64,000 nt of DNA from an uncultured Candidatus Melainabacteria bacterium. GTDB lineage: Bacteria; Cyanobacteriota; Vampirovibrionia; Gastranaerophilales; Gastranaerophilaceae. The stretch spans positions 43,684-107,683 of the forward strand of contig CAKVIE010000007.1 in NCBI GenBank assembly GCA_934754505.1, in the 5' to 3' direction. Positions 62,678 through 64,000 of the stretch are shown one piece after another (the stretch's first letter is position 1; every line of letters starts with the position of its first letter). The notes under the pieces are model-generated. The model was not told the origin of the DNA. It saw nothing but the letters and a program-made list of their open reading frames with translations, and did not search any database. The position numbers and the translations under genes were made by a program.

Positions 62678-64000
62678 CTATTTCAAATCCTTATAAGAAC
62701 CTGCTCTTTTATCAGAATATGTTGTGTGAAGCAGCTCGTGAGCCTTGTGCGAACCCGGGGCTTCAAGTTGTTCTGCGTACAATTTAATGATATCGGGATT
62801 TTCGTGAGAACGTCTGTGTTCAAGGTGTTTATCTTCATCATACAAACCTTCCGCACGTTCAACTTTGACCTTCGCATCATGCCCGCTTGCAGGCTGACCG
62901 CCACCATTCACGCAGCCACCCGGGCAAGCCATAACTTCCAACAACAGGAAGTTAGCCGTTCCGTTTTGAATTTCCTTGATGGCTTTTTCTGCTTCTGCGA
63001 GAGTTGAAACCACTCTGACGATAATTTCTTTACCTTTAATATCGAGTTTAACGGATTTTGAGCGGGTTGACTTATCAACGCCTCTCATTTGAACGATATC
63101 GTCATTTGAAATATTTTCGCCTGTTACGTAGAAGTAGGCAGTTCTCGCAGCAGCTTCCGCAACACCGCCTGATGCACCGAAAATTGTTGCTGCACCTGTG
63201 TATTGACCAAACGGTGAATCAGCATTTTCTTCTTTGAGTTCATCAAATTTGATACCTGCTTCTTTGAGCATTCTGCCAAATTCTTGTGTCGTCAAAACAT
63301 AATCAGTTTCGGGCATGCCGTCAATTGTCAACTGTTCACGTTTTGCTTCATATTTTTTAGCCGTACAAGGCATAATTGAAACAACCACAGTATTTTCTTT
63401 TGAATAACCTTCATAATATTTAGGAAGCAATTCTTTAACCACGGGTGATAACATTCCTTGCGGAGATTTGCATGATGACAAATGTCCGAGCATATCGGGG
63501 TGTTGAGTTTCCATATATCTGACCCAAGCAGGACAACACGATGTGAACATCGGAAGCAATCCGCCTTTTGTAAGTCTTTCAACGAACTCCGTTGCTTCTT
63601 CCGTAATTGTCAAATCAGCAGAGAAGTTTGTATCGAAAATCAAATCGAAACCGAGTCTTCTCAAAGCGGCATAAATTTTTCCGATTGTATTTTCGCCTGC
63701 TTTCATTCCGAACATTTCACCGATTGCCACTCTGACAGACGGTGCAACTTGAACAACGACTTTCTTTTCGGGGTTATTGAGAACGTCCCAAACTTCATCA
63801 ATATTTGTCTTAATTGTTAAAGCACCTGTCGGGCAAACAGCTTGACATTGACCGCAATAAACGCAGTCAACTTCCGATAACAATCTTCCGTTCATCGGCT
63901 GAACAACTGTTTTTGAACCTCTGTTTGCAAAACCTAAAACCGCATGACCTTGAAATTCCTGACAAGCTCTTACGCAAGCACCGCACAAAATACATTTGTT
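62678..64000 (-). CDS. [FeFe] hydrogenase large subunit, partial (5' end beyond the right edge)
   Basis: 440 codons run to the right edge without a start, so the N-terminus is missing. The part in view begins with ferredoxin-like [4Fe-4S] sites: NKCILCGACVRACQ and CVYCGQCQAVCPTGAL. The H-cluster domain has the three classical motifs TSCCPAWVRYM (L1), MPCTAKKYEAKR (L2) and CPGGCVNGGGQP (L3), plus QYTGAATIFGASGGVAEAA. It resembles the catalytic HydA/HndD subunit of NAD(P)-linked or electron-bifurcating enzymes, with a tail ending GSYKDLK. It evolves H2 in fermentation. Confidence 0.95.
   Translation of the reverse strand, partial: NKCILCGACVRACQEFQGHAVLGFANRGSKTVVQPMNGRLLSEVDCVYCGQCQAVCPTGALTIKTNIDEVWDVLNNPEKKVVVQVAPSVRVAIGEMFGMKAGENTIGKIYAALRRLGFDLIFDTNFSADLTITEEATEFVERLTKGGLLPMFTSCCPAWVRYMETQHPDMLGHLSSCKSPQGMLSPVVKELLPKYYEGYSKENTVVVSIMPCTAKKYEAKREQLTIDGMPETDYVLTTQEFGRMLKEAGIKFDELKEENADSPFGQYTGAATIFGASGGVAEAAARTAYFYVTGENISNDDIVQMRGVDKSTRSKSVKLDIKGKEIIVRVVSTLAEAEKAIKEIQNGTANFLLLEVMACPGGCVNGGGQPASGHDAKVKVERAEGLYDEDKHLEHRRSHENPDIIKLYAEQLEAPGSHKAHELLHTTYSDKRAGSYKDLK

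Larger units (their letters stand above)
6037..63317. repeat. Dispersed octamer CATGCCCG, 18 sites on both strands
   Basis: I located CATGCCCG reading forward at 6410, 9520, 16532, 17948, 20253, 26116, 28153, 33202, 39536, 56469 and 62878 (11 sites), and its complement CGGGCATG at 6037, 15366, 21336, 23943, 29234, 61451 and 63310 (7 sites). All lie in coding sequence. They use all three codon phases (for example ATG CCC GAC, TCG GGC ATG, GGG CAT, CGG GCA TGC), so codon use or a protein motif cannot explain them. The positions give the first base of each site. The span given is only the outer limit of the set. Confidence 0.7.

Overview
This window is AT-rich DNA (roughly one third G+C by eye) from an anaerobic, diderm-type bacterium. 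The best fit is the non-photosynthetic cyanobacterial sister lineage Melainabacteria/Vampirovibrionia, most likely the gut order Gastranaerophilales. This is inference from four clues. atpD and atpC stand alone, away from the other ATP synthase genes, as in Cyanobacteria. The release factor RF1 has a cyanobacteria-like segment around its GGQ. A pseudopilin begins with a MSLAEVLITL-type methylation motif. There is an [FeFe] hydrogenase, and no photosynthesis or respiratory genes are visible. MurE carries DNPR, which predicts meso-diaminopimelate peptidoglycan. I saw no rRNA, tRNA, CRISPR array, transposase, integrase or prophage gene.

Layout. 1-1.4 kb: a multi-pass membrane protein cut by the left edge. 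1.4-7 kb: TspO-like protein, atpD-atpC, two DUF805 membrane proteins, a 52-residue small protein, a Na+/H+ antiporter and a near-leaderless XRE regulator. This part is dotted with a 16-bp repeat, AATAACACTATTAGTT. 7-18.4 kb: a long minus-strand run, glyA-wecA-def-fmt-aroH-purD-like-ylxR-infB-rbfA-truB, followed by three envelope or hypothetical genes; it is mainly translation initiation and formyl/one-carbon supply. 18.5-23.6 kb: plus-strand dnaJ-like, queE, cooC-like and folD, then a two-gene insert (MerR-like regulator and O-acyltransferase) bracketed by a perfect 32-bp direct repeat of the folD 3' end. 23.6-33.7 kb: minus strand, with a TIM-barrel endonuclease-like gene, a second formyltransferase, crcB and gpsA, then a cell-wall and translation cluster (murE, ftsI, ftsL, rsmH, prfA, thyX, rpmE).

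33.9-43.1 kb: pseudopilin, mtnP, yggT, bioY, rimI, a secreted ankyrin protein with hemW-tatD-tlyA-PHP, a DUF1858 protein and a 54-residue small protein. 43.2-47.9 kb: the distal spc operon only (rpsE-rpmD-rplO-secY-adk-map plus a DUF151 nuclease). 48-51 kb: two tandem organophosphate:phosphate antiporter paralogues. 51-57.4 kb: murC-murB-ddl-ftsQ-nadE and a second secreted ankyrin protein. 57.6-64 kb: a dicarboxylate/amino-acid symporter, a hybrid-cluster-protein homologue that has lost its cluster cysteines, glutaredoxin, a TPR protein, a YebC regulator and an [FeFe] hydrogenase cut by the right edge.

Most interesting signals: (1) the octamer CATGCCCG occurs 18 times on the two strands, far above expectation, in all three codon phases, like cyanobacterial HIP1 or a DNA uptake word. 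(2) The 16-bp repeat family overlaps the promoter of the XRE gene. (3) The 32-bp direct repeat flanks an acyltransferase insert that has no recombinase. (4) There is a cluster-less Hcp pseudoenzyme beside a glutaredoxin, and a NadE whose glutaminase domain lacks the nucleophile motif.
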